From Protopterus annectens (Eukaryota > Chordata > Ceratodontiformes > Protopteridae), in NCBI RefSeq assembly GCF_019279795.1, contig NC_056725.1, positions 1,606,324,293 to 1,606,388,292 on the forward strand: DNA of 64,000 nt, in the 5' to 3' direction. Positions within the stretch are counted from its first letter, which is position 1, and the number at the start of each line of letters is the position of its first letter. The position numbers were made by a program, and so were the translations under genes. The notes under the pieces were generated by a model. That model had not been told where the DNA came from. It did not search any database and was given only the letters and a program-made list of their open reading frames with translations. This document shows, piece by piece, positions 51,816 through 62,960 of the stretch.

Positions 51816-52737
51816 CACAGAAAATGAAACAGCCAGTAATCCTAGAGTTGCCACCTTTTCAAATGGCCAGAGTCTGATTCTTTCCTAGAAATGGAAATTA
51901 TTGCATTAAAACATATACCCACACTCAATGCAAAGGACATAACACCACACTTTTTGCATAAATATAAAGGTTTGTGTACTGTTTAACTTGTTTATGCCAT
52001 TTCTTATAGCATTTAGGTGTTTGAAATACAAAATAACTGATTTCTGCAACTATCAAAGAAAACATATGATACATTATTGGTCCTACAATCGCAGGACATT
52101 TGCCATTTGTCAGTTGTTATCAGCAGGACACAACTGTACATAGAGGGTTTGTCCCTCGCAAAGAGGGACAGATGGTAACCTAAAGTAATCCGCAAAGATA
52201 AGATACTCTGCTGTCTTGGCCAATGTCTTCAAGTAGTACAACAGTAAAAAACACACTTGCGTTGAAGACAAGAAGCAATCAACCCTTAATTACAGATTTA
52301 GGTCAACAGCCTCTAAGGGGAAAAGTAACAAATGTTACAATGTAAATGGATCCTTAACATAACAATGCTTCACTTAAAACTGTGCTATCACACTGGCAAA
52401 TAGAACTGTGTGCAAACAAGTAAGCTCTAACCCACCACTGTCCCCATGGTGAAATGTATGAAAATGTACAGCCATATACCTTTATGTTTCTTATTAGTAA
52501 TATTCCTCACATGTTCTAACAGTCTAGGTTAAAAGCATTTAATACCCCTCCCCATAAAATGTCTTACAACGGCATATAACAGCATTCTCTATACACTGAC
52601 CTCTTGACTGTACCAGGTCACACATGTCGTCCAGCCATAGCCCTCATATTTATGGCCCCTACCCCACAACATATGTGGGAGTCCACAACATCACTGGAAT
52701 GATAGCAGGAATGTCAGCACTAAATAATGATAGACCA
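51816..52737. other. No recognised feature
   Basis: Unassigned DNA of mixed composition. No reading frame with a motif. Confidence 0.45.
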
Positions 52738-53031
52738 TACCTATCAACCTCTTACTGCATGACATCTGGACAAAGCCTGGCATATAAGTGGAGGACAGAG
52801 GCCAAAACACAGGGCCATATTTGAAATACTGCTGTTATACACTGTGAAAGTTGCTGGTGTTACAGGATTGGTTGCAACTTACACTTTCTGAGGAATATGA
52901 CATCAGAAACACAAATGGATTTTGCCATTTATTGATAGCAATCAACAGAGAGAATGCCACTGATTTGTCAAGGACAACACCTGAGCAGCAAAACCTCTGG
53001 CCATTATGTGGGTAGACCCACAGTTGAGATT
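52738..53031 (-). mobile_element. MITE copy, reverse orientation
   Basis: TACCTATCAACCTCTTACTG then GACATCTGGACAAAGCC at the left, and ACCCACAGTTGAGAT at the right (reverse complement of the ACTGTCCAG start). The interior GTCAAGGACAACACC region is diverged. The left end is flanked by TA. Confidence 0.55.
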
Positions 53032-53463
53032 TCTGCAGACAGACTGCATTCCATGCAAAACTAGCATGTACACACAAACCTTGTAAAACTATCAGTATTC
53101 AAAGCATATAACAGCAATGCTCACACTCTGTCCCTTGGTCTGGAACCTTATACAAACATGTAGTTGGCCTGTATCCACAAGTTTTGTTGTAAGAGGTATT
53201 CCTACCTGCTGTCTGTAACACTGCTGCTCCCACAATTGAAGGATGTCATCCATACAGGCAAGGTAAAGGGGCAACACCCACATGAAGTAGTCATTTATAG
53301 TAGTGGGTTGCTATGACATTGGCTATTGGAAAAACTACACTGTTGCCTGCATGCAATTAGCAAGTCAGGAACACTGATTGGTGCAGAGGCCATCACCTGG
53401 TCATGAGCATCACCTACAAAAACCATGCTGCAACCTATTCAAATCAGCATGATCCCTGTAGTG

Positions 53464-53545
53464 GAGAGAGACTGAGAGAGAGAGAGAAAACAAACAAAAA
53501 ATAATACAAAAAACAAACAAACAAAACAAAACAAAACAAAACAAG
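53464..53545. repeat. (AG)n and (AAAAC)n simple repeats
   Basis: A GAGAGA tract followed by repeated ACAAA/AAAAC units. Confidence 0.95.
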
Positions 53546-53752
53546 AAAGACATAAACCAGAACACGGAAGAGAGCATAAAAATAAAACAGGTATGTGAAA
53601 CATGTAAGCATGTAATTGAATGTAGTACTTGGTCTGTAATAACAGGACTGATGATTTTGAAAGAATTATATGTGCCAACAAGACTTGCTGTAATGATGTT
53701 CTGCTGACCAGCTGCTATGGACATAGTTTCTGGCTCTGTCTGCAGTGGGCCA

Positions 53753-54047
53753 TACCTGTCAACTGTACAGATCTTCACAGAATATCAAGATTTACCCATC
53801 ATAGTGTCTGGTCTGTTCCTCCTAACATCTATATTTTTCTGGGAAATAGCTGGAGATGGAAGTCATGAAGTAATGCCAAACACTTGAGTTTCAGACCCCA
53901 CCTCTTTCAGAACAATCATGGTAATGCAAAATGTATTATGCTACAAACTTCATAGGTTTGTAACAGACATATTTAAGATCTGTCCTTAATTATCCTCCCC
54001 TAATGTTAGACTTTATCCAAATATGATGCTCTAAGAGGTGGAGAGGT
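53753..54047 (+). mobile_element. MITE copy, both ends with TA
   Basis: Starts TACCTGTCAACTGTACAGAT and ends CTAAGAGGTGGAGAGGTA. The interior keeps ACTTGAGTTTCAGACCCCA and GGTCTGTTCCTCCTAACATC. It shows the TA-flanked TIR structure best after the 2970 copy. Confidence 0.75.
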
Positions 54048-54844
54048 AGGGTCACAGCTGAGGAGCCTGACTCACCCTGGAAAAGGACAGCTTATATATG
54101 GAAACCATTAGAGTATCTGTCAAATATTCATGACTGTGCCACTGCTAGGCCAGTTAATGGGATGTTGTTCGTATCCATATGTTACCTGTGAATATGAGTA
54201 TTATACATGTTTGTATTGTAAATGTAAGATATCTATATAGCGCATGTGCATAGTAAAGTACTGTTGCAGATGTGTGTGTTAACCTGCATGTGATATATTG
54301 AATTAATAACATTCAACTGTACAGTGTTCTGCCAGACAATAGTCACAGTTCTGACTGATATCTGTAGTCACATACACATATATTTGTGTTATGTCAGCTA
54401 TAATTATAAGTTATCAATATTGATTTCCCTGTTGTCACCCATTGATGTGGACCATTGTCTAGAAGTGCTGGTATAACAGGTTGAGAAGTATGATTGAGCT
54501 GCAAGACTGTAAATACAGTTTCCCATACTGACATAGGACAGAAATGTATCCCATGTATCCCCCGAGCATGTATATGTATACGTATGTTTAGCTGAAAGAT
54601 ACAAAAGTAATAACATGGGTTACAAGTAGTCCGGAAAATAGGTTGTGCATGTTGCACATGTGTATAATATCAGTGTCACTGCATACAACAAAATTAAATG
54701 TGTACAGCTACTGATTCTTGCATTGCCATGACACTGATATGGGTGCTACAGTAGGCATGATTATCAGGTAGTAATCAGAGAACTGTTCAACTGTGTTATG
54801 AGCCACTGTCTATGCCTACCACTAACAGCTATATCAACACCCAT
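54048..54844. other. No recognised feature
   Basis: Unassigned DNA. Short reading frames here carry no motif. Confidence 0.45.
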
Positions 54845-55324
54845 ATACACTTGACATCCAAAGTGTACGCACCCCTGTTGGAATGCCAGGTTTGTGTGGT
54901 GTATGCCAATAAGACCACAGAAAATCATTTCAAAATGTTTCACACCTCAAATGTGACCCATAGCATGTCCAATTCTATTGAAAAAGAAACAAAGCTGTTT
55001 CAAGGAAGGTGAGCAACCATTGCCAAGTGAAGATGTCTCATAATGTTGGAGTACAAACCAAGACAAATGGATGCAGTAATCATCTCAGCATGTGTTTACA
55101 CAACATACCAGTTTAAGGGTGTGCTTACATAGTCAACTGGCTTACTGTACTTAATGCTATTTCCCATATGTTTTCACAGAACAGATTATGTTTTCATTTG
55201 AATTGAGCAGGCTATAGGTCACATTACAGGTGGGGATTGTGTTGAAATGAGTTTTGTGGGGTCATGTTTCAATTACACAAATACCAGGCATTGTAACAAG
55301 GGTGTGTACACTTTATATCCACTG
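54845..55324 (+). mobile_element. Internally deleted Tc1-type transposon
   Basis: Left end ACATCCAAAGTGTACGCACC and TGGAATGCCAGGTTTGTGT; right end ATACCAGGCATTGTAACAAG and TGTGTACACTTTATATCCAC. The two are inverted repeats of about 45 bp. Subterminal ATGTGACCCATAGCATGTCC pairs with ATAGGTCACATTACAGG on the other side. The transposase is gone. It is a non-autonomous relative of the element at 57132-58735. Confidence 0.8.
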
Positions 55325-55366
55325 CAGCTGTATGAAATCAGCAGTACCTGACCTGTAGAATCAGCC

Positions 55367-55399
55367 TCCACCAAGGATCGAGTAATCCCCCTTGGTGGA
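55367..55399. repeat. Perfect 10-bp stem hairpin
   Basis: TCCACCAAGG and CCTTGGTGGA around a 13-nt loop. No gene is adjacent to suggest a role. Confidence 0.9.
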
Positions 55400-56290
55400 T
55401 AGCAGCAATACACAAAGCACATAATAGGTTGCTATAGCAGCTGTACAGGGACACATAGGTGCAGACCACAACATGGAAGCAAATACACCTCTATCTGAGC
55501 AAGCATGTGGGTTCACAGGTGACTTCCTGTAAGGCTGACTATGACTATAAATCAGACATATCCACACCACCAAGGCCAACTGCAACAATGTCTCCACATA
55601 TGCAGTCAGTCTCAGAGGCAGTAACACAATTCAACCTGTACTGGTGGTAAAGCACACCTCATACACACATGCCATAGATACAGGCAACCTGCATCAGACA
55701 GGTTAGGTGGGAACAGTTCCACCCTGCCCACACCATTTGTACAGGGGGATATGCATGTCAACCACACTCCTGCTCTCATCAATGGTGAGCATGTACATAA
55801 TGCCTACTGATAGCCATGACAGCAAGTCTCCATGGGGCATGTGAACATCACAGTCTGCTTCCTACATGAACTCAAGTATGTGGTCACAGCTTCATCACAC
55901 ACTACGGTTTAACACACACTTGCCACATTCCACACACCATCCACATGAAAGATGGCCACTGTCATCCCTCTACACAGAAATGAATTGAGAATAGAGGATT
56001 ATGCCATTAAGTATCCAACATTGGAGGAACTAGACAGGTCAGGGCCAGGAGTGTAATGCAAGATGCCAAAGCCATGATAGCTTAAGTGTTATGGTATAGT
56101 CTAGATTATTTGCAAGTAATATCCCCTGTTGATGTGCAAGTGGAAATCCGTATGAGGTTCTGTGACTTTTTTCCTGTTTATGTCATCCAGGTATTATACA
56201 ACTTCCATGGCTGCCAGCATTTAGTAACACAGATAATTACACCATAATACAATATGTGATACAGCATTACAACATATTATTCAGCCACAG
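55400..56290. other. No recognised feature
   Basis: Unassigned. It could be the 5' region or an upstream intron of the Myb pseudogene that follows, because its first visible exon begins with a splice acceptor. Confidence 0.4.
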
Positions 56291-56589
56291 AGCCCAGGAT
56301 CTGCAGGAGAGGACCGCCCTGTGGAACGAGCTCATCCACAGGGTAAATGATGTCGACCTGCACAGCTGAAATTATGAGCAGGTGCGGCATCGTTGCACTG
56401 ACCTCATCTGCCATGCCTGTCAGCAGGCTGCTGCCATTGTGAGGGACTGGCTAGCCACAGGTGGGGTTCAAGCCATCCAACCCCCACTGATACACATTGA
56501 GGAGCTCCTCACCAGTCTTGGGGCATCCGCCTGCCGGCCAAGCCATGAAGCCATGGGTGCCACCCACACAATGGATGAGGACTGTGCAG
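56291..56589 (+). pseudogene. Harbinger-type Myb/SANT-like gene, exon A
   Basis: Bounded by an acceptor-like TTATTCAGCCACAG and the donor GACTGTGCAG|gtaagg. The frame reads AQDLQERTALWNELIHRVND, then an in-frame TGA at 56367, then YEQVRHRCTDLICHACQQAA. This is the helix 2-3 pattern of Harbinger Myb-like proteins (LWxxIxxxVNxxG, then WEQVRHRWxDLxRxAR). The exon continues with LIHIEELLTSLGASACRP. The intact protein would bind DNA and partner the transposase. The stop in the domain makes it a pseudogene unless the TGA is a sequencing error. Confidence 0.65.
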
Positions 56590-56797
56590 GTAAGGCCCCA
56601 GTGCATATTACTAGAACACTGTTGCTTATCCATTTTTACCTGTAAAGTATCTACATGCATATGTGTAGTAATGCACAAATGTGCATAATCCTTAGTATTT
56701 GGGGTTTGTACTGTTGAAGTGCTGAAATGCTGCTTCCACCCTGTACCAATGCCACAGGTGTGGCTACTGACATTACTTATCTCCCACAACTATTTAG

Positions 56798-56836
56798 GTC
56801 CCTCTGGTATACAACTGGGACAGCAGCATGTAGCTG
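56798..56836 (+). pseudogene. Myb gene, putative exon B (39 nt)
   Basis: Flanked by CAACTATTTAG and GCTG|gtgagtatgg. It is 13 codons long, and its phase (1) matches both exon A and exon C, reading PSGIQLGQQHVA across the joins. The phase agreement supports the splice call. The small size leaves doubt. Confidence 0.45.
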
Positions 56837-57131
56837 GTGAGTATGGAGTTGTTTTGTTCAGGTTTGTCAATACACCAGCCATGTTAAGACCATGCTATTT
56901 GCCATGCACACATCTAACACACCTAACAATATTGCATGCTGTACATGTTCACTTTTGTTGGTGTTAACTGCACTGCATCACAGTGGTCACCATGGTGGCA
57001 TATCTGAAGGGTATGTAAGATTCTTGCAGTGTACCTCACAACCTGTCATTGCAAAATGTGTGGACAGAGATAAACAAAATGTTGGGACAAATGGCCTACA
57101 TTAGGGACATGTATAAAACATTACCCTTATA

Positions 57132-58735
57132 CAGTGGATACAACAGTGTAGACACCGCTATTACAATGGCAACTATTCCTGATATATACAATGGCAGACC
57201 ACAATAACACATTCCAAACCTTTTACAACCTGTAATGTGATCCTAACCTGAGCAATGAATGTGTAATATAGAATCCTATGTTAGGAAGACAAACATGGGG
57301 TATACAAACCTTACAAAATACTGGAAGCATAAGTATACACACATTCCAAATAACATATTAGGGAGGCAGCTTGTGATGTACTGACAGCATTCACTCTTCT
57401 TGAGTACACACCTGCCAGTCCTCAATGTCACACCAAGTAATGGTCTACTGTCCAAGAAGTATGCCCATGACATTTGCCCAGCTGCCTGCAACAGAGGCAG
57501 CCATGGCTTGCACACATCTTACAAAGCATGAATGGATCCCATATATGAAAGGTACCAGTCAGGAGAAGGAAAAATAACCTTACCTCACCATTGCGTATAC
57601 CATGGCAAACAGTGCAGACAGTGATCTAGAGGTGTATTAAATATGGGACAACAGTGATGTAGAAAAGAAACAGATGCCCATCCAAAACAGATGACAAAAC
57701 ATGTTGCAAACTGGTCAGGGAGGCTGGCCAGAGACATGTAGCACCACTGAGGGAGTTGCAGGAATGTCTATCAAGTACTGCCTATGCAGTACATGTGTCA
57801 ACGATTGCCTGGATTCTGCATCAGTGTGGCCTATGGGTTCAGGTAATCAGACGGAAGATTTGTCCCACATGAAATATCATCCAGGGCTCTGTACAGGTAG
57901 CAAAAGCATAACATCAAGTCTCACAAAGGCATGTGTTGCAATGTGTAATGGTGTCATGAGACCATGGCTCAAACCTACAGACAGTATTCATAAAGATACA
58001 TGTGGTGCACAAGCAACACCTCACTCCACCTCAGGGCCACCATCCTCAAATTTAGCTTGCTGGTACAGTGAACACCTTTAGGGTTGCTGTTCATTAGCTG
58101 GAACTAGGCCGGTAGACATGGTGGGTGGAATTTGGAAAACTGCAAAATAACACTCATGTATGGCCCATAGTTATCAAGCATCTGCAATAAGGCTGGGGAT
58201 GGGGAGTGGTGTTAGCTTCAAACACAACAGTGAACTGAAGCATACATCCAAAGCTAGCTAAAAATGGCTGTATCTGAACACAGTCAAGGTTATGAATTGT
58301 GGCAGACATAACGCAGACTCTACAGCAATAGAGAAGCCACTGTGTGAACTCCAAGGGCTGTGCACATGAGCTGACCTTGCAATCTGGCAGAATTGGGGGA
58401 CCTTTGTAGGGCAGACAGACCAAATAATGCCAAGTTAAGATGGGCCATGCTAGTATACCCCTTCCAGGAATAGTGATTGCTATAGTTCACTTAACAGGTG
58501 CTTCAACAAACCATTGTTTTAAGGGTGTGCACACTTATGAAACCCACATATTGTATGCATCTCATTTAGCATCTCCACTACTAGCACATTTGTTTGATAC
58601 TGCACTGGACTGCACAGGTCATATGTCACATATCAGGAGTGCATAGTGTTATCAAATGCAGCAGTGTGGCCCCATTGCATATCAAAGAAGAGGCTGGCAT
58701 GTCAAAAGGGGCTTGTACACTCCTCATATCCACAT
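57132..58735 (+). mobile_element. Full-length Tc1-type transposon, dead
   Basis: Left end CAGTGGATACAACAGTGTAG with TA before it. Right end AAGGGGCTTGTACACTCCTC and ATATCCACAT with TA after it. Length is about 1.6 kb, with a decayed transposase on the plus strand between the ends. A subterminal GGGTGTGCACACTTATGAA at 58524-58542 is typical of this fish and frog Tc1 group. It lies between exons B and C of the Myb pseudogene, so it entered the intron afterwards. Confidence 0.88.
57503..58470 (+). pseudogene. Tc1-type transposase, frameshifted
   Basis: Tc1 transposases have paired-like helix-turn-helix domains followed by a DDE/DDD nuclease. The start reads MACTHLTKHEWIPYMKGTSQ, matching the family MxxxELxxHxRxxIVKxYxSGEG with a 1-base deletion near 57555. 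Nucleotide similarity continues through LVREAG-type text (CTGGTCAGGGAGGCTGGCC near 57712) and GAGTTGCAGG near 57750. In the C-terminal half FKHNSELKHTSK replaces the family FQHDNDPKHTSK, so the catalytic aspartate is asparagine, and KVMNCGRHNADSTAIEKPL replaces KVxxWPSxSPDLNPIENLW. Stops are frequent. Confidence 0.8.
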
Positions 58736-59193
58736 TAACCTTTGAAGGTTATCGGTGTAACTGGATTTTATTGCACATACATGCACTGCTGATGATGAGA
58801 TCTGCAAGTCAAAGGTCAGGCATTAATTACTGACATCAGTCCTGATAGCATCCCAGTTATGTGTCAGACAAACACATAGGGGCTATGAGCAATAGAGCAA
58901 ACATAACTGCCAGACATCTACACATTCAGAAATGGCTGTACATTTGTGATGTATGGTACACAGTACATGCCAATGTGCTGTACAGGTGCACAGCAATAAT
59001 GTGTACAGGGGTGCAGTGAGTTCTGGGGAAAGGGGCATTACCTACTAACACAACTAATGCATCACAGTGATGTATATCGTTGGTAACTAGGATTAAAAAT
59101 GGCTGCAGTACATGCTGTTGAGTGCTATATGTCATGCATGTTAACTGTTTTTAATGAGAGGTCTCTGTAATATCTTTGTGCTACCTCACCTGT

Positions 59194-59195
<2 letters not shown>

Positions 59196-59263
<68 letters not shown>
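59196..59263. repeat. (TG)n microsatellite
   Basis: About 34 TG units, 80 bp before Myb exon C. Confidence 0.98.
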
Positions 59264-59265
<2 letters not shown>

Positions 59266-59346
59266 GCATAAACCATAATGTACAGGTCTTAGATGTAAAT
59301 CATAATGTACAGGTCTTAATTTAAATTTCTTGTCTGCCCCTCACAG

Positions 59347-59975
59347 GTGGCGAGGTGGGTCAGGGGCCCTACTGCAGGCAAACTGATGTTAGTGTCCATA
59401 CAGACTCTGACAATGATGATAGGCATAGTGAGGCACAGGCAGGGTTGTCAGGGGCAGAATCTGTGCCATTTGGTTGGCATCCCACTTTTATCCACCTCAT
59501 CCCCACACACAGTCACAATGCCCACACATACCCAATCACCAGTGGCCATAGATGAGGGACAGGAAAGTGTGGTGACTATGGCAAGTCTGTCTGTACACAG
59601 CAGCCATAGCCGGATAACAGCGAGGTCCCACACAGACAGATGGACAGGGGTGCTCGTAGGAAAGCTGCTGGCCATCATGCCCCTGGCAAATGTGCCACAG
59701 CAGGTGTCATGAGACACATGTTTTGGACCATCATGGAGGCTCAGACACATATGGAACATTACACCAGGCATAGTCTGAGGCCCCAGAGGCCTACTCTTCC
59801 TGCTGTACGTGACTACATCCGTGATCATGAAGATGCTCACCATTATTTTGCAGAGATTATGGATAGATGATTGGGTGAGATGGTGGGAATCCTCGACCGT
59901 GTGGAGTCTATGGAAGAGCATGTGGTGGGAGTAGGGCATCGGCCATGTGGACATAGGTCAGCAACACCAGCACGT
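59347..59975 (+). pseudogene. Harbinger-type Myb gene, exon C and C-terminus
   Basis: Acceptor CTGCCCCTCACAG, then in the phase set by exons A and B: GEVGQGPYCRQTDVSVHTDS and DNDDRHSEAQAGLSG, an acidic linker, to a TGA at 59553. The same frame resumes near 59610 with EVPHRQMDRGARRKAAGHHA, then MRHMFWTIMEAQTHMEHYTR and YIRDHEDAHHYFAEIMDR to a TGA at 59868, followed by EMVGILDRVESMEEHVVGVG, a C-terminal helix of the kind seen in Harbinger Myb-like proteins (xxILxRIxxxxxxL). The middle may be frameshifted. At least two stops lie in this exon. Confidence 0.5.
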
Positions 59976-62319
59976 GGAGGTCTATGTGGACATGCAACAT
60001 CTCACTTCACTACCTTACTGGCAGTACCAACAGCAGCACTGCAGGAAGGGTGCTGTCCACACCACAATGCAGCAGGCCATGTGCACATGGTCCTGGCCAG
60101 TCCAAACAGGGAAGTGGATCTAGTGGATAATTGTCATTGTCAGGGGAGAGTACCATATCTTGGCTTCTGCCTGGTGATCTCCATGCAACCCCAGGCAGGT
60201 GCAGTTCTCGTCTACGTGGCCAGAAACAGTGAACTGTACACCCTGCCATGTATGGTCCGCAGTTGTCCAATATACTCCTGTATAGGGCAGCCACATGGTA
60301 GAACTGTGTGCATCCATACACACACACATCACCATCACAGCTAGAGCACCTCTATACTTACACACACCACGTCTGCACAGGGCATTTAATAAACAACCCC
60401 CTAACCCACATACATGATGTCAACCAAATGGCTTAGCCTAGGCCTCTGGAAAACCCACACCATACCCTGTGCATATGATGATACCTGTGCCACATCCCTG
60501 TCATCCATACCATCAATGCAGGGACATGTTAATATGGTTCTGATGCACTGGGTGAATGTACTACAGTTTAGCAATGTAATGCTGTTTAACGTGTTGTCAG
60601 CAGGAATGCTTAATGCTTACATGTTAGGGTGTGTAGCTGTCCAGCCATGATGCATTATTGCTGTTATTAACACTGACTGAATGCTGTCTCCATAATGTAT
60701 TCTGTTTGTGTTCTAGGTATCTGTGTGTCAGGAGGATGTTGGTCTGCTGTCCTTTCCTACAAGGGGTGTGGCACTGTAGTAACACATTGACTGTGTCATA
60801 TCCCAGTTACAGCTGAACACAAGTAACAGGTCTGTATAACAGTTATTGCATGTGCCACATGGCTGATAGGTCTGAGGGGTGTATACAGGTGAGTGCATAG
60901 TGGCTGATGTAAGCAGCTCTTCCACAGTGGACAATGGTAAGTGTACTGGATGACACACACCAAATGTTTGTGAATAACACACACTTGCAAGCTTTTGTGT
61001 TGATGCAATACACAGAGAATACTGTTCATACGGATGTACTTCATTTTGCAGAGAACTCATTTTGGCCTATGTAATTCCACCAAGACAAAATTGCCAAGAC
61101 ATCACATTGGTAAATAATCAGTCTACCAAATTTAATTTCAATGAAAATAGTACTGGCTGGGTATATGCATTTTCCCCAATGTAGTACAATCCTGGAGTTG
61201 GTATAAATAGTTGTGCCAGTGTGGGTGACATAAAAAACACACATAGTGTCATTAACTACTTAACCTGTTAACAAAAATGTACAGTGGGAGTGCTAACATA
61301 AGTTAATGGGGAGTGTAGTGTGTGCGTGAATGAGCCATAACTCATTCCTCTGGAAACACACACACACACTCACTCACACACAGCTTTACATTTGACAGGA
61401 CTGAGTTTACAAATGATACATGACTACGTATTTGTACTATAGTGTTACACAGTTATCACAAGCACCACAGACTCTATACGGCTGAGAGCTACCAAAAGGA
61501 ATGTCTACAGTGATTGACATAAGCACATCATGTGATATAAACCATAGGGATGTGTAGAGGGTGGGACAGGCCTCATAATGGGATTTTTTTGTCACTGTCT
61601 GTCTGTCTCTTCCCAACAACTCTGTGTGTGTATGTTTGACATATTATAGTCTGTTGGCCTTAGATATGTGTGAGTATTCCTATCCAATGTGTGTGTGAAG
61701 CATAAATGGTGTACAATTTGGTGTGTGTGCACAGACATCTGCATCTGACAGATATGTATAGTCCACTATGTTGTCAGACATGGACTTCATTTCTCTAAGT
61801 GTAGGAGCATGTCCATTGTGACCTTCTGTATTGAGTGTGTGAATCCATTTCAGGTAGGGTTGTACTCCAGTCCAGGATTTGGAGTTCTACACCTACAGCT
61901 AGCAACCTGTTTCTGCAGGATATCTGTAGATAGATTGACAATATGGAGTCATAATGGGTGAAAGCTAGGGGGGTACTGTAACTATTGCTGTCTGTGCTGC
62001 TTGTGTTACATGTTTGGTGTTAGCAGAAATATTCAGACATATGTACTGTTTTATACTGTGATGTATTATGTCATCAACTACCGACACATATAATTATTTG
62101 CTCATAATGATTTACTTTGAAAATACAAGATGAATGAAGCTGAGTCCAGTATTGTGGACTGCAGCCTACACATTCTTGCACACTCCCGCCATTCTGGAGG
62201 GGTAGCTACAGACACTTGTTGATGGGTCTGTGTAAATGGTCCAGCACCTTGGTAGTATGGTGGCTGAGGATCCCCTTCTTATACATATATCGACTTAACA
62301 GAATGGCCATATCCTGCTG
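59976..62319. other. No recognised feature
   Basis: Unassigned DNA of near-balanced composition; a short CA tract lies at about 61359-61381. I searched both strands for Harbinger transposase blocks (GDSGYP, YNxAH, IExxFG) and found none. Confidence 0.45.
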
Positions 62320-62470
62320 CGGACATACCTCTCAGCTGTACAGATCACCCAGGTTATCCAGAAGCAGGACTCATATATCTGGTCAGTTCCCCTTCCCATT
62401 GTGGTTTATGAGCAGCTTTGTAGCCACCCATTAATGGGTTTGCAAGCAGGCGTTGTATGGGCACAAATCA
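62320..62470 (+). mobile_element. Possible MITE 5' part, diverged
   Basis: TACCTCTCAGCTGTACAGAT, then TATCTGGTCAGTTCCCCTTC, resembles the start of the 53753 copy (TACCTGTCAACTGTACAGAT, GTCTGGTCTGTTCCTCC). The rest does not align clearly. Confidence 0.35.
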
Positions 62471-62589
62471 GACTTTCTGACTTCACACACTCCATGACAT
62501 CCATGCTTTTGCACCCCCCTCTGTTATTCTATCCTCTTCCTAACATTATGCGAGCACTATCTGAGAAGTATCCCTTTAGTTGACCCTTC

Positions 62590-62960
62590 ATCCCAGCAGT
62601 ATTTATGGATTAGTCCACAGTTCTTGCAGTAGGACATGGGGTGCATGCTACCGGGATTTGTCAACATGGCCTTGAATTTGTGTTCTGTTGACTGTGTTAG
62701 GTTGTTAGTTAGGACCCCCATAAGATACCATACATTGGCATTATGGGTGAGGCACAGGCCTTTGACAGAGGACTATAGATCATTTGGTAGTGATGCGGGC
62801 CATCTGTAGCAGGCCAGTGCATTCTGCCACTAATACATTCCCAGGCTGTGAGCCAGTGGATTCCCCTGGGGTGACAGAGTAAGTATGTGTGAGGTGTTAC
62901 TGGCAATACTTCCTGTCCATATTGATCCATTGGTCTGGATGAAGCAGGGTGCTGCTTACA
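62590..62960 (-). mobile_element. Possible old CR1 C-terminal remnant
   Basis: Around 62730-62770 the minus strand (GCCTGTGCCTCACCCATAAT, GCCAATGTATGG) resembles the CR1 segment encoding GDLCLTYKAMSNP. A frame at 62709-62930 is open. The similarity is short and uncertain. Confidence 0.22.

Noticed and set aside
53410-53778. Minus-strand 122-codon frame with a hydrophobic C/F/L-rich stretch, membrane-protein-like
   Set aside because: The hydrophobic run is a translation of the (AG)n and (AAAAC)n simple repeats.
59976-60365. Frames of 80-157 codons behind Myb exon C
   Set aside because: They run on both strands, are histidine/cysteine-rich from CAC/TGT bias, and show no domain. I treat them as downstream non-coding DNA.
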